A stretch of 64,000 bases of DNA from Sphingomonas sp. CCH9-E2 (GTDB lineage Bacteria; Pseudomonadota; Alphaproteobacteria; Sphingomonadales; Sphingomonadaceae), in contig NZ_LSJM01000055.1 in NCBI RefSeq assembly GCF_001557215.1, forward strand, positions 4,737 to 68,736, read 5' to 3'. The notes under the pieces are model-generated. The model saw nothing but the letters and a program-made list of their open reading frames with translations. It was not told the DNA's origin and did not search any database. Shown here piece by piece: positions 42,242 to 48,977 of the stretch. Position numbers and translations under genes: made by a program. Each line of letters begins with the position of its first letter. Position 1 is the first letter of the stretch.

Positions 42242-42678
42242 TCGGGGTAAACGAGCTGATCGCCGGGCTATTCGGCAGTGGCGGCGTCCTGATCGCACAG
42301 CATGGCTTCGGCTGGCTGAAGGCGCGGGCGCGGACCAATGCCGATGTGGACAAGCATCGCGACACGTTGACCATCCAGATGCTCACCGTGGCGCGCGAAG
42401 AGATGGCGGCGGTGCGGCTGGAGCTGGCGGCGGCGCGCGAAGAGGCGGACGAGCTGCGGGCGTTGCATGCCCGGCTGGCGCATTTCGAGGAGGCGCTGGA
42501 CCATATCCATGCTCTGTTGAACGCCGAGGGCGCAGAGGAAGAACGCGCGGCCGAGCGGCGGGCGACGGCCTTTCTGAACCGGATGCGTCGGCTGGCCGAT
42601 GCCCGTGGCGCGATCATCAATGAAATGCAGCGCATGGATTCGGGTGCGCGCTTGCCGACCGAAGGAGGTGAACGATGA
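42238..42678 (+). CDS. Coiled-coil phage protein before endolysin
   Basis: This 146-residue protein begins MIGVNELIAGLFGSGGVLIA, a short amphipathic or weak membrane segment, and continues with a long coiled coil (MAAVRLELAAAREEADELRA, HFEEALDHIHALLNAEGAEE). It starts overlapping the previous stop. It may be a lysis-associated or structural protein. The membrane segment is too weak to call it a holin. Confidence 0.62.
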   Translation: MIGVNELIAGLFGSGGVLIAQHGFGWLKARARTNADVDKHRDTLTIQMLTVAREEMAAVRLELAAAREEADELRALHARLAHFEEALDHIHALLNAEGAEEERAAERRATAFLNRMRRLADARGAIINEMQRMDSGARLPTEGGER

Positions 42679-43181
42679 CTTATGCACTGGGCGCGACGTC
42701 GCGCAAGGAACTGACTGGCGTGCATCCCGCGATCGAGATGCTGGTCCATGAAGCGATCGCGATCACCGCACAGGATTTCAGCGTCCATGACGGTCTGCGT
42801 ACCGATGTGGAGCAGGTCGACTATGTCGCGCGCGGCGTGTCGAAGACGCTCAACAGCAAGCATAAGCGCCAGGCGGATGGGTTCGGCCATGCGGTCGATC
42901 TGGTTCCGTTCATCAATGGCAAGCTGCGCTGGGAGTGGAAGCCGATCTTTGTCATCGCCGCCGCGGTGCGCCAGGCGCTCGACATCGTAAATGCGAAGCG
43001 GGCGGAGGTCGGCAAGGCACCGATCAAACTGATCTGGGGTGGCGTCTGGGACCGCGACTTTGCAAGCTTTCCGGCTGATCCAAAGGTCATGGAGATGGCG
43101 GTCAACGCCTACGTCTCGCGTCGCCGCAAGCTGGGCAAGACGGCGTTCATCGACGGGCCGCATTTCGAGCTGGCGTCTTGA
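42675..43181 (+). CDS. Endolysin, M15 peptidoglycan peptidase
   Basis: This 168-residue protein matches M15-type (VanY/L-Ala-D-Glu peptidase) endolysins: SKHKRQADGFGHAVDLVPF (about 61-79) supplies the His/Asp zinc ligands, and a late IDGPHFEL (about 160-167) gives the last His. It should cut peptide bridges of the cell wall at lysis. A GAGGTGA ribosome context overlaps the previous gene. No signal peptide is present, so it needs the holin to reach its substrate. Confidence 0.87.
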   Translation: MTYALGATSRKELTGVHPAIEMLVHEAIAITAQDFSVHDGLRTDVEQVDYVARGVSKTLNSKHKRQADGFGHAVDLVPFINGKLRWEWKPIFVIAAAVRQALDIVNAKRAEVGKAPIKLIWGGVWDRDFASFPADPKVMEMAVNAYVSRRRKLGKTAFIDGPHFELAS

Positions 43182-43507
43182 GCCTCCCGGGCTGGCCTCC
43201 CCGCGACTGGCGCATGCTGCTGGCGCTGGTGTTTCTTGCAGGGGGCGGGATCGCCTGCACTGCCTATGCCGGCGCGGTTCTGTGGGCGCTCGCGTGGGAA
43301 GACTGGCCTGCCGCCGTCGCGCCCGCTCGTATCCAGTGGCTCGGCTGGCTGGGGGTTGGTGCGCTCGCCCTGATCGGTGTCGTGTTGACCAGCTTCGGCT
43401 TCGTCCTTGGGCGGCGCGCGTGGAAGATCAAGGCGGGCAGCTTCGATGCATCGGCGGAGGGCGGCGAGGATAGCGCCCCAGCCGCCGCCATAGAGGGCGA
43501 ACGATGA
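43178..43507 (+). CDS. Holin candidate, two membrane segments
   Basis: TTG at 43178 overlaps the endolysin stop (TTGA). The 109-residue protein has two clear hydrophobic segments: MLLALVFLAGGGIACTAYAG (about 13-37) and WLGWLGVGALALIGVVLTSF (about 54-73), then a charged, disordered tail. Two spans, small size and position between endolysin and spanins fit a class II holin. A start at the internal ATG (43214) would remove part of the charged start and is a possible dual-start control. Confidence 0.75.
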   Translation: MSLPGWPPRDWRMLLALVFLAGGGIACTAYAGAVLWALAWEDWPAAVAPARIQWLGWLGVGALALIGVVLTSFGFVLGRRAWKIKAGSFDASAEGGEDSAPAAAIEGER

Positions 43508-43902
43508 TCCAGGGCTACATCCTCGGCGGGGTCGCGCTGCTCGGCGTGGCAGGATCCGTGGGCGGCTATTTCTATGGCCGGTCGGATGGGGCGGCGATCG
43601 AGCAAGCTGCGCAGGCGCGCGCCGATCGGGCAGTGGAGGAAGAGCGCAAGCGGCGAGAGGGTGATGTCGTTCAAGGCGAGACGGCCGGGCAGGCCGCCGA
43701 GGTCGAGCGCTCCACCCAGACGAAGGAGGTCTATCGTGAAATCGAGCGCGTCATTCCGGGCGAGCCTGTCTATATCAATCGCTGCAATGCTCCTGACGGG
43801 GTGCGGGCACTCGACCGCGCGGTCGACATCGCCAACGGCAACGATCCCGGGCAATCTGCTGGCGAAGCCGCCGGAAGTCCCGAAGGTCCGCCGCAGCCCT
43901 GA
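43504..43902 (+). CDS. Inner-membrane spanin (Rz-like)
   Basis: This 132-residue protein has one N-terminal membrane segment (YILGGVALLGVAGSVGGYFY) followed by a long charged region (EQAAQARADRAVEEERKRRE) that should form a periplasmic coiled coil: the standard i-spanin plan. It ends with a Gly/Pro-rich stretch. The outer-membrane partner is encoded in another frame within its second half. Confidence 0.82.
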   Translation: MIQGYILGGVALLGVAGSVGGYFYGRSDGAAIEQAAQARADRAVEEERKRREGDVVQGETAGQAAEVERSTQTKEVYREIERVIPGEPVYINRCNAPDGVRALDRAVDIANGNDPGQSAGEAAGSPEGPPQP

Positions 43903-44062
43903 CGGTTCGCAAAGCGGCGCGGACGCAACGCGCTCGCAGGTCGATCTTATTGACGTGGCTGGGGCGCTGCGGCTCCAGCTCGTGCGCCTGATCTGCGCGA
44001 CGCACCGCAGCCAGGGCGACGCGGTGCCGGTCTGGTGTCCCGCTTCGCCGCCGCGTCCCTGA
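43736..44062 (+). CDS. Outer-membrane spanin lipoprotein (Rz1-like), overlapping
   Basis: GTG at 43736, preceded by AAGGAGG seven bases before it, opens a 108-residue frame in the +2 phase inside the Rz-like gene. It has a signal sequence and lipobox: SIAAMLLTGC. A Pro-containing stretch (KPPEVPKVRRSPDGSQSG) follows, then a further C-terminal part. Rz1-type o-spanins are small lipoproteins anchored by this Cys, and the overlapping layout is classical. Its end overlaps the convergent HTH gene. Confidence 0.82.
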   Translation: MKSSASFRASLSISIAAMLLTGCGHSTARSTSPTATIPGNLLAKPPEVPKVRRSPDGSQSGADATRSQVDLIDVAGALRLQLVRLICATHRSQGDAVPVWCPASPPRP

Positions 44063-44318
44063 TCGCGCGATACTCCTCCGCATCCTCGCATAGCTCCCCG
44101 GCCGGTAGCGCGAGATAGCGCTCAAGCCGGTCGCGGTCGGTCGCTGTGAGGCGGGCGGGCACGCCATGCTCGACGTAGCGCTGCAGATATGACGAATGCT
44201 TGCCCAGCAGGCGCGACATCGCGGCAAGCGATTCGCCGCGCTCGATCGCGGTCTCGCGGATGGTGTCGCGTGGGGGCAGCCAGAGATAGGCCGCGCGGTA
44301 GGCTGGGTTCGGTCGCAT
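43947..44318 (-). CDS. HTH protein antisense to spanin end
   Basis: This 123-residue protein has RETAIERGESLAAMSRLLGK and HSSYLQRYVEHGVP (about 20-55), a helix-turn-helix with resemblance to XRE-type regulators. A basic, Arg/Ala/Pro-rich tail follows, antisense to the spanin gene, and probably disordered. Start ATG at 44318 is preferred; upstream residues look random. It may control the accessory genes by attR or act as a lysogeny regulator. Confidence 0.72.
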   Translation of the reverse strand: MRPNPAYRAAYLWLPPRDTIRETAIERGESLAAMSRLLGKHSSYLQRYVEHGVPARLTATDRDRLERYLALPAGELCEDAEEYRAIRDAAAKRDTRPAPRRPGCGASRRSGARAGAAAPQPRQ

Positions 44319-44391
44319 CAAATTGCCTCTTGCCGAATCGAACGACCATCGTGTTAGCATGTTCCCTCTTCGTTCTCGATAGGGATTGGCC

Positions 44392-44799
44392 ATGGATCAG
44401 CGCGAATTGAGCCTTGCCGTCGTCGGCATCGACTATGCGAACGCTGACGAAAGCGGCTCGGATCGCCGGTTCGAAATGCTGATCTGCGAACCGGGCGAGC
44501 TGGTCGATCTGCGGCCGGAGCCGACGAACGAACATGATCCCCACGCCGTGGCGGTGTTCACTGTCCGGGGCATCCAGCTCGGCTACCTGACAGCCGAGCG
44601 GGCGCCATGGATCGGGGCGAAGCTGCGTGCTGGCGAGGTATGGGAGGCGGTGTTCCAGGCGCGGGGTGCCACCGCGGCCTATATTCGCGTTCGTTTCGGT
44701 GGCGGGGCACCGACGCTCCCGCCGCCGCGACCTGTTGGTGGGGATCCTGCAGATGGCGAGGTTTACGCTGACCCCGACGGGCCGATGTGGGGGGCGTGA
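44392..44799 (+). CDS. HIRAN-domain protein
   Basis: This 135-residue protein contains EPTNEHDPHAVAVFTV and GIQLGYLTAERAPWIGAKL (about 44-80), the pattern of a HIRAN domain (as in HLTF, which binds DNA 3' ends). Standalone HIRAN proteins occur in phages and defence regions. A Pro-rich C-terminus follows. It is divergent from the HTH gene and precedes a small zinc-ribbon gene near attR. AGGGA precedes the start. Role unknown, perhaps DNA-end recognition. Confidence 0.8.
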   Translation: MDQRELSLAVVGIDYANADESGSDRRFEMLICEPGELVDLRPEPTNEHDPHAVAVFTVRGIQLGYLTAERAPWIGAKLRAGEVWEAVFQARGATAAYIRVRFGGGAPTLPPPRPVGGDPADGEVYADPDGPMWGA

Positions 44800-45107
44800 C
44801 GCCCGGGCGGCGCTTCCGAACAATACGGGAGATCGATGAGGCTGGGTTCGACCTGCGTCTGTGGTGCTACCACTGTCAGCGGGCAGGGCGGATCGACGCG
44901 ATCATATGGATGCACTTCGATCTGCGCGGGCTGTCGGATGCGCTCGATGACGCGCGGGCAAAGTTCCCGTGCCGCACATGCGGCGCGCGCGATTGCCTGA
45001 TCGTGACTGCGACGCGCCCGCGCCTGGGCGGCGATGATGCGACGGCGGTGGTCTCGGGTTTCTTTCACCGCAATCGATCAGCGGCAAAGAAGCGGCGGCG
45101 CTGGTAA
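44796..45107 (+). CDS. Small zinc-ribbon-like protein near attR
   Basis: GTG at 44796 overlaps the HIRAN stop (GTGA). The 103-residue protein has two Cys pairs: LWCYHCQRAGR (about 24-34) and PCRTCGARDC (about 59-68), a likely zinc ribbon, followed by a basic Lys/Arg-rich end (SAAKKRRRW). Last gene of the prophage on this strand. Coupled to the HIRAN protein, so the two may act together on nucleic acid. Confidence 0.75.
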   Translation: MTPGRRFRTIREIDEAGFDLRLWCYHCQRAGRIDAIIWMHFDLRGLSDALDDARAKFPCRTCGARDCLIVTATRPRLGGDDATAVVSGFFHRNRSAAKKRRRW

Positions 45108-45129
45108 GTTGGTATCGCGCTGGTATCGC
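45108..45129. promoter_or_regulatory. Right integrase arm-type site (tandem TGGTATCGC)
   Basis: Exact copy of the 22-bp stretch at 153-174, holding two tandem TGGTATCGC units. It ends 82 bases before the attR core, mirroring the left site's 80-base distance. Same orientation on both sides. Confidence 0.6.
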
Positions 45130-45211
45130 GGATTGCCGGATGTTCGCTGGACGTTCCGCCAATTTCCCCCTGCGCGCCGCGCCGCCGCTCTGTGCGGGAG
45201 CCTCCGGCATC

Positions 45212-45261
45212 GCAATGGCATTGCAGAGGTCAGGGGTTCGATCCCCCTCGGCTCCACCATC
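45212..45261. repeat. attR core, 50-bp direct repeat
   Basis: Identical to 25-74. It is the displaced host 3' half of tRNA-Ala; no full tRNA forms here because the 5' half is phage sequence. Host DNA begins right after it. Confidence 0.93.
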
Positions 45262-45274
45262 CCTTTGAAGAAAC

Positions 45275-45305
45275 AGGCCGGAGCGCATTGCGCTGCCGGC
45301 CTTTT
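45275..45305 (+). terminator. Original host tRNA terminator, displaced
   Basis: AGGCCGG (45275-45281) pairs with CCGGCCT (45296-45302), an inner AGCGCA/TGCGCT extends the stem, and TTTT follows. In an uninfected strain it would directly follow the tRNA. Confidence 0.8.
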
Positions 45306-45414
45306 CTTTGCCCGGTGAAGGTTGGCGCGCTCCTCCGCGCGTCCCGCATCGGCACAGCCGTTAACGATCCTTTAGGGATAGCCGGAATCGTAAACGGCGC
45401 GTTAACTTGCCGCA

Positions 45415-45582
45415 ATGCGACGCGAACTCATCCTGACCGGCGCCAGCCGAAGCCACCCCTTCCGGGCCAATCTTCCGCACGTACGCGCGCAGGTGCGCCG
45501 CAGGGAGGATGACGGCGACCTGAAGCTCTTCGCCATGAGCTTCACGGCGTTCTTCGTCTGTATCTACACGTTCATTTTTTGA
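45415..45582 (+). CDS. Small membrane protein, 55 aa
   Basis: ATG at 45415 opens a 55-residue frame ending TGA at 45580-45582. The first half is basic (LTGASRSHPFRANLPHVRAQ) and the C-terminus is a hydrophobic span (FAMSFTAFFVCIYTFIF). Proteins of this form occur in sphingomonads. It converges on the transporter gene. Unknown role. Confidence 0.68.
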   Translation: MRRELILTGASRSHPFRANLPHVRAQVRRREDDGDLKLFAMSFTAFFVCIYTFIF

Positions 45583-45597
45583 ACGGACCGCGCCGCG

Positions 45598-46887
45598 TCA
45601 GTCGCACGCACGATGTAGCCGCTGGGCGATCCAGGCCGAGATGATCGCCATGCCGGCGACGAACAGCAACTGATCCGCTGGGCCGACCCCCAGAGCGGTA
45701 ATCGCGATCACCAGCAACGCGCCCAGCACCATGCCGAACGCGTTGACGATGTTGTTCGCTGCGACGGTGCGTGCGGTCTGGTCCTTCGTCACGGTGGTCG
45801 TGAGGAAGGCGTAGAGCGGGACCACGAACATGCCGCCAGCAATTGCGATCGCCATCAGCGTCACCAGAACCACCCACGCCTGTGGCATCACCATGAAGCC
45901 GATCATGTCATAGAGCTGGCCGGGCGCAGCAGGGACCCAGAAGCGCGATTCGAACGAGAAGGCGACGATGAATACCGCCATCGCGATGACCGATGCGGGT
46001 GAATATTTGGCCGAAATCTCGCCCTTCAGCATTGCGTTGATGATCACCGATCCGATCGCGACACCGACCGAGAAGATTGCGATCATGAGACTCGCGACTT
46101 CCTTGGTGGAGGTCAGCACATTCTTGGCGAGCGGCGTGAAGATCACGATCAGCACCGCCCCCATGGTCCAGAAGAAGCTGATCGCGCAGATCGACCAGAA
46201 CAGGCGCGGGATGTGCATCGTATTACCGATCAGCCGCCAGGAGGCAGTGAACGGGTTGAAATTGAGTTTGAGCTTGGCACCCTGACGCGGTGCAGCAGGG
46301 ACCATGCGCCCAGTAAACCAGCCGATTACCGCGACGACCAGCGTCAGCCAGCCTGCCGTCTCGATCGAGACCCAACCTGCTACCACGGTGCCGAGCAGGA
46401 TCGAGAGATAGGTCGCGGCCTCCACCATCCCGGTGCCGCCGAGGATTTCGTCTTCCTTCAGATGCTGTGGCAGAATCGCATATTTGATCGGGCCGAAGAA
46501 GGTGGAGTGGGTGCCCAGCATCAGCACTGCACCCAGCATCATGCCGACTCCGACCATCGGATAGCCGAAATGCGCGACGATGATGCCGCAGCCGCCAAAG
46601 AGCATAATGCCGATTTCGGCGGTCTTTACCCACCGGATGATCTGTGCCTTGTCATAGGTGTCGGCGAGCTGGCCGGATAATGCCGAGAGCAGCACGAAGG
46701 GCAACAATGCAGCGCCGGTGGCGAGTGCATTGAAGACGAACTCGGTCTCCGGGTCGTTCAGCACCTGATAGGTGGCGAACAAAACCATCGCGGTCTTGAA
46801 CAGATTGTCGTTGAACGCCCCCAGGAACTGCGTGACGAAAAGGGGGAGAAACCGGCGCTCCTTGAGCAGTCCGAGCGCGTTGTTCAT
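45598..46887 (-). CDS. MFS transporter, LplT-like
   Basis: This 429-residue membrane protein begins MNNALGLLKERRFLPLFVTQ then FLGAFNDNLFKTAM, the conserved start of LplT-like (lysophospholipid transporter) major facilitators. About twelve hydrophobic spans are visible (for example LLPFVLLSALSGQLAD, GVGMMLGAVLMLGTH, AWVVLVTLMAIAIAGGMF). Related proteins move lysophospholipids across the inner membrane for re-acylation. It is divergent from pgsA, another phospholipid gene. Start ATG at 46887 is family-like; the longer reading to 46953 is not. Confidence 0.82.
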   Translation of the reverse strand: MNNALGLLKERRFLPLFVTQFLGAFNDNLFKTAMVLFATYQVLNDPETEFVFNALATGAALLPFVLLSALSGQLADTYDKAQIIRWVKTAEIGIMLFGGCGIIVAHFGYPMVGVGMMLGAVLMLGTHSTFFGPIKYAILPQHLKEDEILGGTGMVEAATYLSILLGTVVAGWVSIETAGWLTLVVAVIGWFTGRMVPAAPRQGAKLKLNFNPFTASWRLIGNTMHIPRLFWSICAISFFWTMGAVLIVIFTPLAKNVLTSTKEVASLMIAIFSVGVAIGSVIINAMLKGEISAKYSPASVIAMAVFIVAFSFESRFWVPAAPGQLYDMIGFMVMPQAWVVLVTLMAIAIAGGMFVVPLYAFLTTTVTKDQTARTVAANNIVNAFGMVLGALLVIAITALGVGPADQLLFVAGMAIISAWIAQRLHRACD

Positions 46888-46964
46888 ATGCGTGGCGGGC
46901 CTTCGTCCGTCAAAACTGGCGCACGCATAGCCGGGCGGCACGGGGTGCGGCAACAGCTAGAGTT

Positions 46965-47061
46965 GTTTCAGCTTCGCTGAAACGGCACCGGCCCGCTCCC
47001 CAACCCGGCCACCCATATTATGCTACCGCTGGGTGGCCGGGTGGGGGAGCGGGCCGGTGCC
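46965..47061. repeat. Inverted repeats between LplT-like gene and pgsA
   Basis: A short perfect hairpin GTTTCAGC-TTC-GCTGAAAC (46965-46983) is followed by a large one with 32-base arms (46984-47015 and 47030-47061), one mismatch and a 14-base loop. It lies between two divergent genes, so it is not a simple terminator; it looks like an intergenic repeat element. Confidence 0.85.
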
Positions 47062-47118
47062 GCCATTAAAGCGCGACCAAGAGGGGATGATCGCGGGGAC
47101 ATGCAGTGCTAGAGGCGA

Positions 47119-47676
47119 ATGATGCTGACGCTGCCTAACGTCCTGACGCTGTCGCGAATCGTCACCGTGCCGCTGCTGGTATTCTTCCTCTGGTGGCCGC
47201 GTTGGGAGGCGGGGTATGCCCTGGGCTTCGCGACTTACTGCCTGATGGGCATCACCGATTATTTCGACGGCTACCTCGCCCGGTCGCGGGGGACCGTGTC
47301 GAAGCTGGGCGTGTTCCTCGATCCGATCGCGGACAAGATCATGGTTGCGGCGGTGATCCTGATCTTGTGCGCCAAGGAGTTGATCCCCGGCATCCACATG
47401 ATCGCGGCGCTGGTGATCCTGCTGCGCGAGATTGCGGTGTCAGGGCTGCGCGAGTTTCTGGGCGGGATCCAGGTGTCGGTTCCGGTGTCGGCGCTGGCCA
47501 AGTGGAAGACCGCGCTGCAACTGACATCGCTGGGTGGACTGATCCTCGCCGGGGCGCTGCCGGGATGGGGATGGGTGCATGACACCAGCCTGGCGATGCT
47601 GTGGGCGGCCGCGGCACTGACGCTGATCACCGGATGGGACTATCTGCGCGTCGGCTTGCGGCACATGGACAGCTGA
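47119..47676 (+). CDS. pgsA: CDP-diacylglycerol-glycerol-3-phosphate phosphatidyltransferase
   Basis: This 185-residue membrane enzyme makes phosphatidylglycerol-phosphate. It has the CDP-alcohol phosphotransferase motif across about 47-73: DYFDGYLARSRG then SKLGVFLDPIADK (D-x2-D-G-x2-A-R...G-x3-D-x3-D), plus several membrane spans. First gene of a pgsA-moaD-moaE run, with moaD starting in its stop (ATGA). Confidence 0.92.
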   Translation: MMLTLPNVLTLSRIVTVPLLVFFLWWPRWEAGYALGFATYCLMGITDYFDGYLARSRGTVSKLGVFLDPIADKIMVAAVILILCAKELIPGIHMIAALVILLREIAVSGLREFLGGIQVSVPVSALAKWKTALQLTSLGGLILAGALPGWGWVHDTSLAMLWAAAALTLITGWDYLRVGLRHMDS

Positions 47677-47927
47677 TGCGGCTGTTGTACTTCGCCTGGG
47701 TGCGCGAGACGATCGGGCTGGGCGAGGAAGAGGTGTGGCCGCCCGAGGCGGTGCGAACCGTAGCTGATCTGATCGAGTGGCTGCGCGGGTGCAGCGATGC
47801 CCATGCGCGGGCCTTTGCCGATATGACAAGGCTGCGCGCCGCATTGGATCAGCGATTCGTGGCTCTCGACAGCGAATTAGGCGCCGCGCGCGAGGTTGCG
47901 ATCTTTCCCCCGGTGACCGGCGGATGA
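47676..47927 (+). CDS. moaD: Molybdopterin synthase small subunit MoaD
   Basis: An 83-residue ubiquitin-like sulphur carrier ending in Gly-Gly (PPVTGG), the residue that is thiocarboxylated. It starts MRLLYFAWVRETIGLGEEEV. It supplies sulphur for molybdopterin with MoaE, encoded next with a four-base overlap. Start at 47676 overlaps the pgsA stop; upstream in-frame sequence is a shadow. Confidence 0.92.
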   Translation: MRLLYFAWVRETIGLGEEEVWPPEAVRTVADLIEWLRGCSDAHARAFADMTRLRAALDQRFVALDSELGAAREVAIFPPVTGG

Positions 47928-48361
47928 TCCGCGTATCGGTCGACACTGCGCCGATCGACGTCGGGATCGAGCTGGCCGGGATCGAGGAAGCGGGCGCGGG
48001 TGGGATCGCCAGCTTTATCGGCGTGGTGCGCGGCGATGACGGCGTCACCTGCCTAGAGCTCGAACATTATCCGGGGATGACCGAAGCGGTGCTGTGCGAC
48101 CTTGCCGAACAGGCGATGGCGCGCTGGGGACTGGTGTCTGCGGTCATCGTGCATCGGGTGGGGCCGATGGCGCCGGGCGAGCGGATCGTGCTGGTCGCGA
48201 CCGCAGCAGCGCATCGCGGCGCCGCGCTGGAGTCGTGCGCGTTCCTGATCGATCGGCTGAAAACCGACGCGCCGTTCTGGAAGCGGGAGCATCGCGGGGA
48301 GGCGGTCAGCTGGGTCGATGCGCGGGAGAGCGACGCGAATGCGGCGGCGCGCTGGCGTTGA
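47924..48361 (+). CDS. moaE: Molybdopterin synthase catalytic subunit MoaE
   Basis: This 145-residue protein has the MoaE pattern: GGIASFIGVVRGDDG (about 26-40), LELEHYPGMTEAVL (about 44-57), HRVGPMAPGERIVLVAT (about 80-96), and a late KTDAPFWKRE (about 117-126) whose Lys is catalytic in the family. It converts precursor Z into molybdopterin with MoaD. Ends just before a toxin-antitoxin pair. Confidence 0.92.
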   Translation: MIRVSVDTAPIDVGIELAGIEEAGAGGIASFIGVVRGDDGVTCLELEHYPGMTEAVLCDLAEQAMARWGLVSAVIVHRVGPMAPGERIVLVATAAAHRGAALESCAFLIDRLKTDAPFWKREHRGEAVSWVDARESDANAAARWR

Positions 48362-48405
48362 TCCGTCAACGATATTCCACTATATCGTGACAGAAGGAGT
48401 TGCGC

Positions 48406-48666
48406 ATGGCCACGACGCTGAATGTCCGAATTACTGGACCGCTTGAAGAGTTTGTCAGCGAGAATATCGGTGCCAATGGCTCCTATGAGAATGCCAGCGA
48501 ATATGTCCGAGACCTGATCCGGCGCGACCGCGAGCGGGTTGAGGCCGAGCGGTTTGCGACGCTGAAGGCGGAGTTGCAGCGGGCGTTTTCGGCACCCGAG
48601 AGCGATTACAAGGCCTTCGACCCTGACGCATTCCTGCGACGCGCACGCGATCGGTGGCGGGGGTGA
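48406..48666 (+). CDS. parD: ParD-type antitoxin
   Basis: An 86-residue protein with an N-terminal ribbon-helix-helix (TLNVRITGPLEEFVSENI, GSYENASEYVRDLIRRDRER) and a charged C-terminal tail that would wrap the toxin. It starts at ATG 48406, with AAGGAG six bases before; the TTG upstream in frame is less good. It binds its own promoter in the family. The toxin starts in its stop (GTGA). Confidence 0.85.
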   Translation: MATTLNVRITGPLEEFVSENIGANGSYENASEYVRDLIRRDRERVEAERFATLKAELQRAFSAPESDYKAFDPDAFLRRARDRWRG

Positions 48667-48977
48667 GCCGATACCTTTTGCTGGATCACGCCGAGCACCG
48701 GCTTGACGAGATTGTCGATTTCACGCGGGATCATTGGGGCGAGGCACAGGCAATCCGCTACTTCCAGGGAATAACTGGCACATTCGTCGAAATCGCGTCG
48801 CGACAGTTTCCGTGGCGAGCCATCCCGGCAGAGTTTGGCGTCGATGGGTTCTTCTGCCGCTACGAACGCCACTATATCTACTGGCGCACCCTGAGCAGTG
48901 GTGAGGTAGGCATTGTTACAATTCTCCACGAGCGCATGCACCAGATCGCTCATGTCCAGCAGGCGTTCGGAGCCTAG
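48663..48977 (+). CDS. parE: ParE-type toxin
   Basis: A 104-residue RelE/ParE-superfamily toxin: YLLLDHAEHRLDEIVDFTRD, HWGEAQAIRYFQGITGTFVE and the late FFCRYERHYIYWRTLSSGEV and VGIVTILHERMH. ParE toxins poison DNA gyrase. GTG start at 48663 overlaps the antitoxin stop, so the pair is coupled. The end overlaps the convergent oxyR stop by four bases. Confidence 0.85.
   Translation: MSRYLLLDHAEHRLDEIVDFTRDHWGEAQAIRYFQGITGTFVEIASRQFPWRAIPAEFGVDGFFCRYERHYIYWRTLSSGEVGIVTILHERMHQIAHVQQAFGA

Larger units (their letters stand above)
25..45261. mobile_element. Complete temperate podovirus prophage in tRNA-Ala
   Basis: A 50-bp direct repeat of the tRNA-Ala 3' end bounds the element (25-74 and 45212-45261). 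Inside lie an integrase next to attL, a repressor/Cro switch, a leftward early operon, terminase, portal, scaffold, capsid, tail-tube, internal core and tail-fibre genes, and a lysis cassette. The internal proteins resemble T7 gp13/gp14/gp15-16, and the capsid gene order resembles BPP-1-like podoviruses. No core structural or lysis gene looks disrupted, so the prophage may be inducible; that is inference. Only the integrated copy is seen. Confidence 0.95.

Noticed and set aside
14857..43902. Diversity-generating retroelement, suggested by BPP-1-like gene order
   Set aside because: No reverse transcriptase gene and no adenine-variable template/variable repeat pair was seen near the tail fibre.
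44902..45288. Minus-strand frame with GAEGDRTPDL near attR
   Set aside because: The phrase comes from translating the tRNA 3' end; such frames are known annotation artefacts.
47193..47582. Plus-strand open frame within pgsA
   Set aside because: Alternative frame of a confirmed membrane enzyme; Arg/Gly-rich with no hydrophobic spans.
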